A stretch of DNA of 64,000 nt from Rhodospirillales bacterium 69-11 (GTDB lineage: Bacteria; Pseudomonadota; Alphaproteobacteria; Acetobacterales; Acetobacteraceae): NCBI GenBank assembly GCA_001898425.1, contig MKTV01000117.1, positions 42,173 to 106,172 on the forward strand, given 5' to 3'. The notes under the pieces are model-generated. The model was not told the origin of the DNA, made no database searches, and worked only from the letters and a program-made list of their open reading frames with translations. This document shows, one piece after another, positions 53,627 to 61,723 of this stretch. Position 1 is the stretch's first letter. Each line of letters opens with the position of its first letter. A program made the translations under genes and the position numbers.

Positions 53627-54085
53627 ATGGCGCGGGCGGTGTCGTGCGGGGTGATCGTGACGGATGGCGCACGGGTGCTGCTGGGACATGCGACCCGCTC
53701 GCCGCGCTGGGACATTCCGAAGGGGCTGGCCGATCCGGGCGAGGACCATCTGGCGGCGGCGCTGCGCGAGCTGGCGGAGGAGACCGGCATCACGGCGACG
53801 CCCGAGGCGCTGCATCCGCTGGGACGGCATCGCTATCTGCCGGCGAAGGATCTCGTGCTGTTCGCGTGGGTGCGGCCGGATCTCCCGGATCCGACGGCGC
53901 TGCGGTGCCGCAGCACCTTCACCGCGCCCGACGGGGCGGTGCTGCCCGAGTTCGACCGGTTCGGGGTGTTCGCCTGGGAGGACGCGTTGGCGCGGGTGAA
54001 CCGCTCCATGGCGGGCGTGCTTCGCGAGCAGGTCATGCCGCACCTCCCCCTCCCCTTGCGGGAGGGGGGCGCGGGGAGGGGGTGA
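53627..54085 (+). CDS. Nudix hydrolase
   Basis: This 152-aa hydrolase of nucleoside-diphosphate-linked substrates has a Nudix box spanning residues 33-55 that matches GX5EX7REUXEEXGU (G33, E39, R47, E48, E51, E52, G54). RWDIPKG precedes the box as usual for this fold. The substrate may be an (oxidised) nucleotide, dinucleoside polyphosphate or RNA cap; it cannot be told. The last 14 codons (PLPLREGGAGRG) are written by the left arm of a palindromic repeat, so the C-terminus was probably extended by insertion of that element. Confidence 0.85.
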   Translation: MARAVSCGVIVTDGARVLLGHATRSPRWDIPKGLADPGEDHLAAALRELAEETGITATPEALHPLGRHRYLPAKDLVLFAWVRPDLPDPTALRCRSTFTAPDGAVLPEFDRFGVFAWEDALARVNRSMAGVLREQVMPHLPLPLREGGAGRG

Positions 54086-54183
54086 TCGGGGTCGCGATCC
54101 CGGATCGGGGCGCGGCCCCTGCGTCCGAGCGGTCGCGGGCGGCCCCCCCACCCCGGCCCTCCCCCGCGAGGGGGGAGGGGGAT
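54042..54183. repeat. GC-rich palindromic element after the Nudix gene
   Basis: Two G/C-tract hairpins (about 54,042-54,083 and 54,141-54,183) face each other. Their outer arms (CTCCCCCTCCCC and GGGGGGAGGGGG) are inverted repeats. It resembles the dispersed CCCTCCCCC/GGGGGAGGG elements of many proteobacterial genomes. It overlaps the end of the Nudix gene and lies before the convergent binding-protein gene. Confidence 0.65.
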
Positions 54184-54200
54184 GCTGGGCGGTCGGGCTC

Positions 54201-55769
54201 TCAGCTCCGTTTCACGTTGGTGAACAGGATCAGCCCCTTCTGCATCCCGGTCAGGTCCGCCTTGTAGGCGGTGGGCTGGTAGTAGGAACCCAACGGCAGG
54301 AAGGGCACGTCCTGGAAGGCCTGGAGCTGGATCTCCCGCGCGATCGCCTTCCGCGCGCCCAGGTCGTCGGCGGCGAGCCAGCGGTCGCGCAGCGTCTCCA
54401 TCGCCGGTAGCTCCGGCCAGCCGTTATAGGCACGCGGGCCGTTGCCGCGCAGCAGGTTGGCGCTCCCGGGGCTGCTCATGTCGTAGCCGCCGGTGAAGGA
54501 GGCGAACATGCTCCATCCGCCCTTGTCCAAGGGCTGGCGCCGCACCGACCGCTGCACCACCGTACCCCAGTCGGTGGCGACCTCGTCGACGTTGAAGCCC
54601 AGCTTGCGCAGCAGATCGGCACCGACCATCGCGATTGCGGCAATCCGCGGCACGTCGTTGACCGAGAGGTAGACGACCCGCTCGCCCTTGTACCCGGCCT
54701 GCTCGATTTGCCGCTTGATCGCCCCGAGGTCCGGCGCGTCCGACAGGGCGCTCATCCCCGCGTCGGAGGCCATGTCGCTGCCAGGGGCGAAGTAGCCGGC
54801 CTTGGACCAGGCGGCGTTGTCGCCGACCACCGCCTCCATGAACTCGCGCTGGTTCACGGCGGCCAGGACCGCTCGGCGGATCGCCGGATTGTCGAAGGGC
54901 GGGAAGAGGAAGTTGAAGCGCAGGAAGCCGATCAACCCCTTCGTCTCGGCCACCGTCAGCCGCAGCCCGCTCTCCTTCCGCAGCAGCGGCACCAGGTCCA
55001 TCTGCGGCTGCTCGACCCAGTCGACCTCGCCCGCGCGCAGGGCGGCAACCTGCGTTGCCGGGTCCGGCGTGGTCAGCCATTCCACGCGGTCGAAATGCGC
55101 GATCCGCGGGCCGGCGCAGAAACTGGGCGTGCCGGTCGGTCGCGGCACGTAGCCCTCGAACCGCGCATAGACGTTCCGCGCACCCGCCACGCGTTCGGCG
55201 GCGAGGTAGCGGTACGGGCCGGAGCCGACCATTTCCGTGAGCCGCGTGCTGGCCGGGGTGCGGGCGAGCCGTTCCGGCATGATCGCGGCGACCAGGTTGG
55301 TCGGATGGGCGAGCGCATGCGGGAGCAGGCCGAACGGCCGCTTGAGGCGAAACTGCACCGTGTCGTCGGACGGCGCAGAAATCTCGTCGGTCGCCGCCGC
55401 CAGCGCCTGGCCATAGGCGTCGTTGGTCCACCAGCGCTGCAGGCTCGCCACCACGTCGCGCGCCAGCACCGGCGTGCCGTCGTGGAATGTCAGGCCGGGC
55501 CGGAGCTTGAGGCGCCAGCGCTTGCCGTCGTCCTCGACCGTGTGACCCTCGACCATCTGCGGCTGCGGCTCGCCTGCCTCGTCCAGCGCGTAGAGGGTGT
55601 CGAATACCATCAGCACGTGGTTGCGCGTGACGAAGGCGGCCGCCATCGGATCGAGCAGCGCCAGGTCGGCGTAGGGGATGAATTTCAGCGTGGTTGCCGA
55701 TTCGGCGCGCACGACCGAAGGCAGGCTGAGCAGGGCACCGGCACCCTGCAGAAACATGCGTCGTCGCAC
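54201..55769 (-). CDS. Peptide/opine-type ABC transporter substrate-binding protein
   Basis: This 522-aa family 5 periplasmic receptor has an N-terminal basic segment and hydrophobic run (RRRMFLQGAGALLSLPSVVRA), a Tat-like signal. LKFIPYADLALLDPMAAAFVTRNHVLMVFDTLYALD is the family 5 start. FHDGTPVLARDVVASLQRW and the GSGPYRY region are typical of DppA/OppA-like proteins. GTG 55,769 has GGGAG at good spacing; ATG 55,811 would add 14 residues. No permease or ATPase genes are adjacent, so it works with a transporter encoded elsewhere or is an orphan. The mlaC-like gene lies upstream on the same strand. Confidence 0.85.
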   Translation of the reverse strand: MRRRMFLQGAGALLSLPSVVRAESATTLKFIPYADLALLDPMAAAFVTRNHVLMVFDTLYALDEAGEPQPQMVEGHTVEDDGKRWRLKLRPGLTFHDGTPVLARDVVASLQRWWTNDAYGQALAAATDEISAPSDDTVQFRLKRPFGLLPHALAHPTNLVAAIMPERLARTPASTRLTEMVGSGPYRYLAAERVAGARNVYARFEGYVPRPTGTPSFCAGPRIAHFDRVEWLTTPDPATQVAALRAGEVDWVEQPQMDLVPLLRKESGLRLTVAETKGLIGFLRFNFLFPPFDNPAIRRAVLAAVNQREFMEAVVGDNAAWSKAGYFAPGSDMASDAGMSALSDAPDLGAIKRQIEQAGYKGERVVYLSVNDVPRIAAIAMVGADLLRKLGFNVDEVATDWGTVVQRSVRRQPLDKGGWSMFASFTGGYDMSSPGSANLLRGNGPRAYNGWPELPAMETLRDRWLAADDLGARKAIAREIQLQAFQDVPFLPLGSYYQPTAYKADLTGMQKGLILFTNVKRS

Positions 55770-55919
55770 CCTCGTCTCCCTCGCAATAACAAGCGAGACG
55801 AGGCAAGCCACGTGCCACCGAGCGGTGGGCGGAGCGGGACGGCCGGAAGGCAGGCTGGGTGGACGGCGTTCGCCCGAGATCGCAGGCGGGCCGCCGCGGA
55901 TGGGCGGCGGCCCCGCGGA

Positions 55920-56579
55920 TCAGGCGAGCGCGCCGCCCGACAAGTCCGCCGTCTTGCGCTGCAGGCTGCTCGCCAGGGCGCGGCTGCCGCCCTGGCTCAA
56001 CAGGCCGCGGAAGTCCGACCGCTGCACCGCGACGCGGCTGATCGCGCCGTCCGCGAGCACGTCCACGGCCTTCCAGCCGGACGGCGTCTGCCGCATCACG
56101 TAGCCCAGCACGGTCGTGCTGCCGCCGGGCGCGACCAGTCGCGTGGTCACGACCTGCTGCCCGCCGGGCAGGGAGCGCGGCGCGGGGTCGAGCTGGAACT
56201 GCTGACCCTCATAGGAGTCGAAGTTCGCCACGTAGTTGGCGATCGTGTAGCGCCGGAACGCACTGCGCAGCTCGTCCCGTTCGGTGGCCGACAGGGTGGC
56301 CCAGCGCGGTCCGACCGAGGTCTGCAGCACCGCGTCGAGATCGAAGGCCTGGTCCACCGGGCCGGACAGCATCTCATAACGTTCCGCGAAGGAGGCGGAA
56401 CGGCCTGTCTTCATCGCCTGCAGCAGGGCCGCGTCCAAGGCCCGGATCGGGTCCGTCGGCGCGGCCGCCGCCTGGGCATGGCCCAATGTGGGGAACGCGG
56501 CCGCGGGCAGGGCGGTGGCGAACAGGCCGGTGGCGGCCAGACGGAAAAAACGACGGCGGGCAAGGGTGTCGGCGTGCAT
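55920..56579 (-). CDS. MlaC-like periplasmic phospholipid-binding protein
   Basis: In this 219-aa protein, ARRRFFRLAATGLFATALPAAA (about 7-28) is a Tat-type signal. The mature part fits the MlaC/Ttg2D fold: FDLDAVLQTSVGPRWATLSATERDELRSAFRRYTIANYVANFDSYEGQQF and VVTTRLVAPGGSTTVLGYVMRQTPSGWKAVDVLADGAISRVAVQRSDF. MlaC carries phospholipids between outer and inner membrane for the Mla or related systems. No mlaA, D, E or F is adjacent; isolated MlaC-type genes also occur beside hopanoid genes, none of which is seen here. CAGGAG precedes the ATG. Confidence 0.85.
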   Translation of the reverse strand: MHADTLARRRFFRLAATGLFATALPAAAFPTLGHAQAAAAPTDPIRALDAALLQAMKTGRSASFAERYEMLSGPVDQAFDLDAVLQTSVGPRWATLSATERDELRSAFRRYTIANYVANFDSYEGQQFQLDPAPRSLPGGQQVVTTRLVAPGGSTTVLGYVMRQTPSGWKAVDVLADGAISRVAVQRSDFRGLLSQGGSRALASSLQRKTADLSGGALA

Positions 56580-56926
56580 GGCGAACTCCTGTCTCAAAGC
56601 GCGCCTGCGAACTCCGTGGAGCGAGGCGCGACGGTGAGGGACCGTCGTAACCGGCCATGACAAGCCGGTGCGGACACGCGGAAGCGAAGTGCGTCCCTCT
56701 TGTTTTGTCCCTGCGGGATTGCACGGAAGATGGGGAGTTTGCCGCCCGGGTGACGTCCGAGCACTGCAACGCTGCATTGCGCCTCGACGGATCGCGCGGA
56801 CGGACCCATATCGTTTGCCGCTGTCCGCCCCCTGCGCGATCGGGTGCGCCTTTCCCCGTGTGCGCGAGGCGTGCCCCCGCGCCGCCGGCAGTCCCCTTGG
56901 CGAACCGCTTCGTGTATGAGAGCCCG

Positions 56927-58471
56927 ATGACCACCGATCCCGCCGCCGAAATCGCCCGTCGTCGCACGTTCGCGATCATCTCGCACCCGGATGCCGGGAA
57001 GACGACCCTGACCGAACACCTGCTGCGGGCCGGCGGCGCAATCCAGCTCGCCGGCAACGTCCGCGCGAAGGGAGAGCGGCGGCGCACCCGCTCCGACTGG
57101 ATGGGGATCGAGCGGGATCGCGGGATCTCGGTCGTCACCTCGGTGATGACGTTCGAGCATGCCGGATGCGTGTTCAACCTGCTCGATACGCCGGGCCACG
57201 AGGATTTCTCGGAGGACACCTACCGCACGCTCACGGCGGTGGATTCCGCGGTGATGGTGATCGATGCGGCCAAGGGGATCGAGGCGCGGACCCGCAAGCT
57301 GTTCGAGATCTGCCGCCTGCGGGACATCCCGATCGTGACCTTCATCAACAAGATGGACCGCGAGGCGCAGGACCCGATCGCGCTGCTGGACGAGATCGCC
57401 TCGACGCTCGCGCTCGACACCACCCCCGTCACCTGGCCCGTGGGCCGCGCGTCGGAGTTCGTCGGCACCTACGACCTGCGCAAGCGGGAGATGCATCTGA
57501 CGCAGGACCTGCCGCAATCGGACCGGCGGCTGCAGGACGTGGCGGACGAGGTCGACCTGGTGCGCTCCGCGCTGCCCGAGTTCGACCTCGAGAGTTTCAA
57601 TGCCGGGCACCTGACGCCGGTCTATTTCGGCAGTGCGATGAAGGGGATCGGCGTCACCGACCTGCTGGACGGGCTGGCCGAGTACGGCCCGCGTCCGCGC
57701 ACCCAGCCATCCGACAAGCGGCCGATCGAGGCGACAGAGCCGGCACTGACCGCGCTCGTCTTCAAGATCCAGGCGAACATGGACCCGAACCATCGGGACC
57801 GCATCGCCTTCGCGCGTGTCTGCTCCGGCCGGCTCACGCGCGGCATGCGGCTGAAGCAGGTGCGCACGGGGAAGCAGATCCCGCTGCACGCACCGCAGTT
57901 CTTCTTCGCCCGCGAGCGCGAGATCGCCGATGAGGCCTTTGCCGGCGACGTGGTCGGCATCCCGAACCACGGCACGCTGCGCATCGGCGACACGCTGACG
58001 GAGGGGGAGGAGGTGAACTTCGTCGGGGTGCCGTATTTCGCCCCTGAGATCCTGCGTCGCGTGCGACTGGACGACGCGATGAAGGCGAAGAAGCTGCGCC
58101 AGGCGCTGGTGGAGCTTGCGGAAGAGGGCGTGGTGCAGCTGTTCCGCCCGCAGGACGGATCGGCACCTCTGGTAGGCGTGGTCGGCACGCTCCAGCTCGA
58201 CGTGCTGCAGGCGCGGCTGGGTGCGGAATACGGCGTGGCGATCGGGTTCGAGCCGTCGCCCTATGCGCTCGCGCGCTGGATCACGGCAAAGAGTCGAGCC
58301 GCGCTCGACAAGTTCGTGTCGGAGAACCGGAGTGCGATGGCCGACGACGTGGACGGCGACCCGGTCTTCCTCGCCAGTTCCGCGTTCATGATGCGGCGCG
58401 CCGAGGAGATGGCGCCGGACCTCACCTTCCGCGACATCAAGGACGTCCGGGCGGAGAAGGTCGCCGCCTGA
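56927..58471 (+). CDS. prfC: Peptide chain release factor 3
   Basis: This 514-aa translational GTPase removes RF1/RF2 from the ribosome after peptide release. The G1 loop is SHPDAGKTTLTEHLL (about 19-33). The switch region DWMGIERDRGISVVTSVM is RF3-typical, then DTPGHEDFSEDTYRTL (G3) and NKMDR (G4). The C-terminal domain contains GVVGTLQLDVLQARLGAEYGV, and DPVFLASS lies near the end. The ATG at 56,927 opens the conserved region. It is divergent from the MlaC-like gene. Confidence 0.96.
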   Translation: MTTDPAAEIARRRTFAIISHPDAGKTTLTEHLLRAGGAIQLAGNVRAKGERRRTRSDWMGIERDRGISVVTSVMTFEHAGCVFNLLDTPGHEDFSEDTYRTLTAVDSAVMVIDAAKGIEARTRKLFEICRLRDIPIVTFINKMDREAQDPIALLDEIASTLALDTTPVTWPVGRASEFVGTYDLRKREMHLTQDLPQSDRRLQDVADEVDLVRSALPEFDLESFNAGHLTPVYFGSAMKGIGVTDLLDGLAEYGPRPRTQPSDKRPIEATEPALTALVFKIQANMDPNHRDRIAFARVCSGRLTRGMRLKQVRTGKQIPLHAPQFFFAREREIADEAFAGDVVGIPNHGTLRIGDTLTEGEEVNFVGVPYFAPEILRRVRLDDAMKAKKLRQALVELAEEGVVQLFRPQDGSAPLVGVVGTLQLDVLQARLGAEYGVAIGFEPSPYALARWITAKSRAALDKFVSENRSAMADDVDGDPVFLASSAFMMRRAEEMAPDLTFRDIKDVRAEKVAA

Positions 58472-58533
58472 GCGGAACTGATTTCAGCGAAACCAGCCTG
58501 AGCGGGACTGGCGCTACGCCAGGGCGGTCGCAC

Positions 58534-58564
58534 GGGCGATCGGGGCGGGTGCCGCCGATCGCCC
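58534..58564. terminator. 10-bp hairpin between prfC and DUF3309 genes
   Basis: GGGCGATCGG and CCGATCGCCC form a perfect stem with a GGC/GCC extension inside. It lies between convergent gene ends and is a likely bidirectional terminator, without a T-run. Confidence 0.6.
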
Positions 58565-58576
58565 GGCGCGGGAGCG

Positions 58577-58729
58577 CTATATGCGTCCCATCACCAGCAG
58601 GATGATGACGATCAGCAGGATCAGTCCAAGCCCGCCGCTCGGGTAGTAACCCCAGCCGCCGCTATACGGCCAGGTCGGCAGCGCGCCGATCAGCAGGATG
58701 ATCAGGATGATCAGCAGGATGGTCGACAT
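58577..58729 (-). CDS. DUF3309 small membrane protein
   Basis: This 50-aa protein, shorter than most gene-finder limits, has two hydrophobic helices (ILLIILIILLIGALP, residues 4-18, and LGLILLIVIILLVMG, 34-48) joined by the conserved TWPYSGGWGYYPSGG loop. It is a close match to the DUF3309 family of tiny proteobacterial membrane proteins of unknown function. The start at 58,729 and the TAG stop at 58,577 are read directly from the sequence. Its neighbour CsbD is a stress gene on the same strand, 12 bases upstream of this start, so the two are probably co-transcribed. Confidence 0.88.
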   Translation of the reverse strand: MSTILLIILIILLIGALPTWPYSGGWGYYPSGGLGLILLIVIILLVMGRI

Positions 58730-58741
58730 GACGCCGGCTCC

Positions 58742-58924
58742 TCAGCGCTTGGCCGCGTCGCGCACGGCATCCTTGGCGCCGCCGACGGCATTCTGCACCT
58801 TGCCCGCGGTCTTCTCGGCCTTGCCCTCGGCCTCCGTCTTCGTATCGCCGGTCACCTTGCCGACGGTCTCCTTCACGGAGCCCTTGACCTGGTGTCCGAT
58901 GCCCTCAAGCCGATCCTTGTCCAT
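58742..58924 (-). CDS. CsbD-family stress protein
   Basis: This 60-aa hydrophilic helical protein has the CsbD pattern: MDKDRLEGIGHQVKGSVKETVG, then repeats of KVTGDTKTEAEGKAEKTAGK and VQNAVGGAKDAVRDAAKR. CsbD was first seen as a sigma-B-dependent general stress protein in Bacillus; the role is unknown. AAGGA lies about 9 bases before the ATG. It precedes the DUF3309 gene. Confidence 0.9.
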   Translation of the reverse strand: MDKDRLEGIGHQVKGSVKETVGKVTGDTKTEAEGKAEKTAGKVQNAVGGAKDAVRDAAKR

Positions 58925-59222
58925 CTCATGCTTCCTTTCGAACGTTACGACATCACGCTGTGCCGCGTTGCCCGTGCGACCCGGGACCGTTGATGCGAAG
59001 CCCGGAGATGGCCACGACCGGAACCTTGCTGCGCATGAACATCCCGCTTCCGAAGACGTGCACGGGCCTTCATATCGGTATGGACCGTGTCGGTCGGGCA
59101 CACGTTCACGTGCCGACCAGTTCAGATGAAGGTGATGTCATGCTTGGGCGACTGTCGGGAACGATTTGCTCCCGTCGGCGGCCAGGGGTAGGATTTTTCC
59201 TCCGAATGGGAGGGCGGATGGG

Positions 59223-59678
59223 ATGGCCGGTCTGTATTACGAGGATTTCCACGTGGGGCAGGAATTCGCCCATCCGTGGACGCGGACCGTCTCCGAAATG
59301 GATAATACGCTGTTTTCCGCCCTGACGATGAATGTGCAGCCGCTGCACATCGACGCGGAGTTCTCGGCGAAGACCGAATTCGGCCAGCGGATCGTCAACT
59401 CGATGTTCACTGCGGGGCTGATGGTCGGCATGACCGTAAACGACACGACGCTGGGGACCACGGTCGGCAATCTGGGCTTCACCGAGATGAAGTTCCCGAA
59501 GCCCGTCTTCCATGGCGACACGCTGCGCGCCCGCACCAAGGTGCTGAACATGCGCGAGAGCAAGTCCCGGCCGACCGTCGGCATCCTGGAATTCGAGCAC
59601 ACGTGCTGGAACCAGCGCGACGAGATGGTCGCGATCTGTCGTCGGCAGGCGATGATGCGCAAGCGGCCCGCCGCCTGA
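59223..59678 (+). CDS. MaoC-like (R)-hydratase
   Basis: This 151-aa hot-dog-fold protein is predicted to hydrate or dehydrate enoyl-CoA thioesters. NVQPLHIDAEFSAKTEFGQRIVNSMFTAGLMVG (about 36-68) contains the catalytic Asp/His pair of the MaoC hydratase-2 motif. LGFTEMKFPKPVFHGDTLRARTKVLNMRESKSRPTVGILEFEH is the rest of the core. GGGAGGG lies about 9 bases before the ATG. Its neighbour 25 bases downstream is a thiol dioxygenase. Distant acyl-CoA dehydrogenase genes at 60-63 kb suggest acyl-CoA catabolism. Confidence 0.88.
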   Translation: MAGLYYEDFHVGQEFAHPWTRTVSEMDNTLFSALTMNVQPLHIDAEFSAKTEFGQRIVNSMFTAGLMVGMTVNDTTLGTTVGNLGFTEMKFPKPVFHGDTLRARTKVLNMRESKSRPTVGILEFEHTCWNQRDEMVAICRRQAMMRKRPAA

Positions 59679-59703
59679 GTTTCTTGTCGAGGGAGGACGC
59701 GTC

Positions 59704-60279
59704 GTGAGTCTCGATCCCCTGCGTCGTTTCGTCGCCGACCTCACCCGCCTCGCCGACCGCGAGGGGCTCGCCGAAGCGGCGGTGCTGCCCGAGGCGCGCC
59801 AGATGCTCGCGCGGCTGGTGGCCGAGGACGACTGGCTGCCCGACACTTTCGCCCAGGCGGACGGCCGTTCCTATCGGCAGTATCTGCTCTACGGCGATCC
59901 GCTGGACCGGTTCTCGCTGGTGAGCTTCGTCTGGGGCCCCGGCCAGCAGACGCCCGTGCACGACCACCTGATGTGGGGCCTGGTCGGCATGCTGCGCGGA
60001 GCGGAGACGGCGACGGGCTACGTCCGTGACGCCGACGGCCGGCTGCGGGCGGAGGGGGTAGAGCGGCTCACGCCCGGCATGGTGGGCGCCGTCTCACCCA
60101 CGATCGGCGACATCCACCGCGTGGCGAATGCGCTGTCGGACCGGGCGTCGATCTCAATCCACCTGTATGGCGGGAACATCGGCCGCGTCCGCCGCCACGC
60201 CTTCGATCCGGAGACGGGGACGGAGAAGGAGTTCGTGTCCGGCTACTCCGCCGCGGTGGTGCCTAACCTCTGGGGGTGA
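59704..60279 (+). CDS. Cysteine dioxygenase-type thiol dioxygenase
   Basis: This 191-aa cupin oxidises a thiol to a sulfinic acid with a mononuclear iron centre. QTPVHDHLMWGLVGMLRG (about 79-97) gives the HxH ligands, and DIHRVANALSDRASISIHLYGG supplies the third His and the pocket end. The protein could act on cysteine or on 3-mercaptopropionate. GTG 59,704 follows GGGAGGACGC. The Tyr/Arg residues separating CDO from MDO cannot be settled by eye. It follows the MaoC gene closely. Confidence 0.82.
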   Translation: MSLDPLRRFVADLTRLADREGLAEAAVLPEARQMLARLVAEDDWLPDTFAQADGRSYRQYLLYGDPLDRFSLVSFVWGPGQQTPVHDHLMWGLVGMLRGAETATGYVRDADGRLRAEGVERLTPGMVGAVSPTIGDIHRVANALSDRASISIHLYGGNIGRVRRHAFDPETGTEKEFVSGYSAAVVPNLWG

Positions 60280-60286
60280 TGGCGGG

Positions 60287-60424
60287 CCCCCGCCCCTCGT
60301 GTCATGGCCGGCGCAGGTCGTCCCTCCGTGTCATGGCCGGCGGCGGCCGGCCATCCATGACTTTCCGTGCCCCTCGAAGTCGTGGATGGCCGCCCTGCGG
60401 CGGCCATGACACGGGGGCGGGGGG
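60287..60424. repeat. Palindromic element with 23-bp terminal inverted repeats
   Basis: The ends (60,287-60,309 and 60,402-60,424) are inverted repeats with 21 or 22 of 23 positions matching. Inside, GTCATGGCCGG and CCGGCCATCCATGAC-type half-palindromes recur, matching the dispersed GTCATGGCCGGG elements of Acetobacteraceae-like genomes. It lies between the thiol dioxygenase gene and the convergent acyl-CoA dehydrogenase gene. No coding is seen. Confidence 0.75.
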
Positions 60425-60477
60425 CGCACGAGATGCAGCGACACCGGCTCCGCGACACGCGGGGGCTCGCTCCCCTG

Positions 60478-61710
60478 CTACCGACTTCCGCTCGGCACCT
60501 TGTTGAACGGGACGTTCTTGTCGACCCGGATGTCCCCCGGTAGCCCCAGCACACGTTCGGCGATGATGTTGCGGAGGATCTCGTCCGATCCGCCCGCGAT
60601 CCGGGAGCTCGGGGACGACAGCAGCGCCGCCTGGAACATGCCGTAGGCTTCGGCCACTTCGTCGTCCACCAGGATCCCGGCCTCACCCATCAGGTCGATT
60701 CCGTAGCTCGCGATGTCCTGCAGCTTGGACGCATTCACCAGCTTGTGGATCGAGTTCTCGGGGCCGGGAGTCTCGCCGCGCGACAGCGCTGTGATCGTGC
60801 GGAAGCGTGTGAACTTCAGGCCCTGGCTGCGCGCATACCACTCGGCGATCCGCTCGCGGACCGCGCCGTTGCGGATCGCCGGTTGCCCGTCGACCGTCAC
60901 CGTCCGCGCAAGCTCCACCAGATCGTCGACATCCGGACGCTGCACGTCGCCGACGGCCAGCCGTTCGTTCATCAGCGTCGTCAGCGACACCTTCCAGCCC
61001 TGGCCGACGGCGCCCAGCCGCTGCGCATCGGGGACGCGCACGTCGGTGAAGAACACTTCGTTGAAGTGCCGCGCGCCCGACATCTGGTGAATCGGCCGTA
61101 TCTCGATTCCCGGCGACTTCATGTCGAGGAAGAAGAAGGTGAGGCCTTCATGTTTCGGCACGTTCGGATCCGTGCGCACGACGATGATGCCGAAATCGGA
61201 CAGATGCGCGCCGGAGGTCCAGATCTTCTGCCCGTTGATCACCCAGTCGTCGCCATCCTTCTCCGCGCGTGTCCGCAGCGCGGCAAGATCGGATCCGCCG
61301 GCCGGTTCCGAGAAGAGCTGGCACCACACTTCCTCGCCGCGCAGCGCCGGCTTCACGTAGCGTTCCAGCTGTTCGGGCTTCGCATAGGCCATCATCGTCG
61401 GGATGCACATGCCGAGGCCGATCTCGTACAGTCCCTTCGGAACGACGTAGTTGTCCTCTTCCTGGTTGTAGATCACCTGCATGATCGGGGAGGCTTCCCG
61501 GCCACCGAAGCGCTTCGGCCAGGTGAGGCCGGCGAACCCGGCATCGGCCTTCTTCGCCTGCCATTCCTTGCAGCGGCGCACGCCCTCCGCGTCGATGCCG
61601 CTCTGCCGCAGCACCGGGCGCGTGCCCGCCTTGGGCTGCGCGTTGGCCTGCAGGAACGACCGCACCTCGGCGCGGAACGTGGCTTCCTCTGGGGTGTCGT
61701 TGAAGTCCAT
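60478..61710 (-). CDS. Acyl-CoA dehydrogenase, large partner
   Basis: This 410-aa FAD enzyme introduces a double bond at the alpha-beta position of an acyl-CoA. The N-terminal helical domain (DFNDTPEEATFRAEVRSFL) is followed by WCQLFSEPAGGSDLAALRTRAE and INGQKIWTSGA (FAD-binding middle domain, about 125-165). The C-terminal helical domain ends with IAGGSDEILRNIIAERVLGLPGD. It is 13 bases after the second acyl-CoA dehydrogenase gene and probably forms a complex with it, as paired enzymes do in steroid and terpenoid degradation. Confidence 0.9.
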   Translation of the reverse strand: MDFNDTPEEATFRAEVRSFLQANAQPKAGTRPVLRQSGIDAEGVRRCKEWQAKKADAGFAGLTWPKRFGGREASPIMQVIYNQEEDNYVVPKGLYEIGLGMCIPTMMAYAKPEQLERYVKPALRGEEVWCQLFSEPAGGSDLAALRTRAEKDGDDWVINGQKIWTSGAHLSDFGIIVVRTDPNVPKHEGLTFFFLDMKSPGIEIRPIHQMSGARHFNEVFFTDVRVPDAQRLGAVGQGWKVSLTTLMNERLAVGDVQRPDVDDLVELARTVTVDGQPAIRNGAVRERIAEWYARSQGLKFTRFRTITALSRGETPGPENSIHKLVNASKLQDIASYGIDLMGEAGILVDDEVAEAYGMFQAALLSSPSSRIAGGSDEILRNIIAERVLGLPGDIRVDKNVPFNKVPSGSR

Positions 61711-61723
61711 GGACGCTCTCCGG

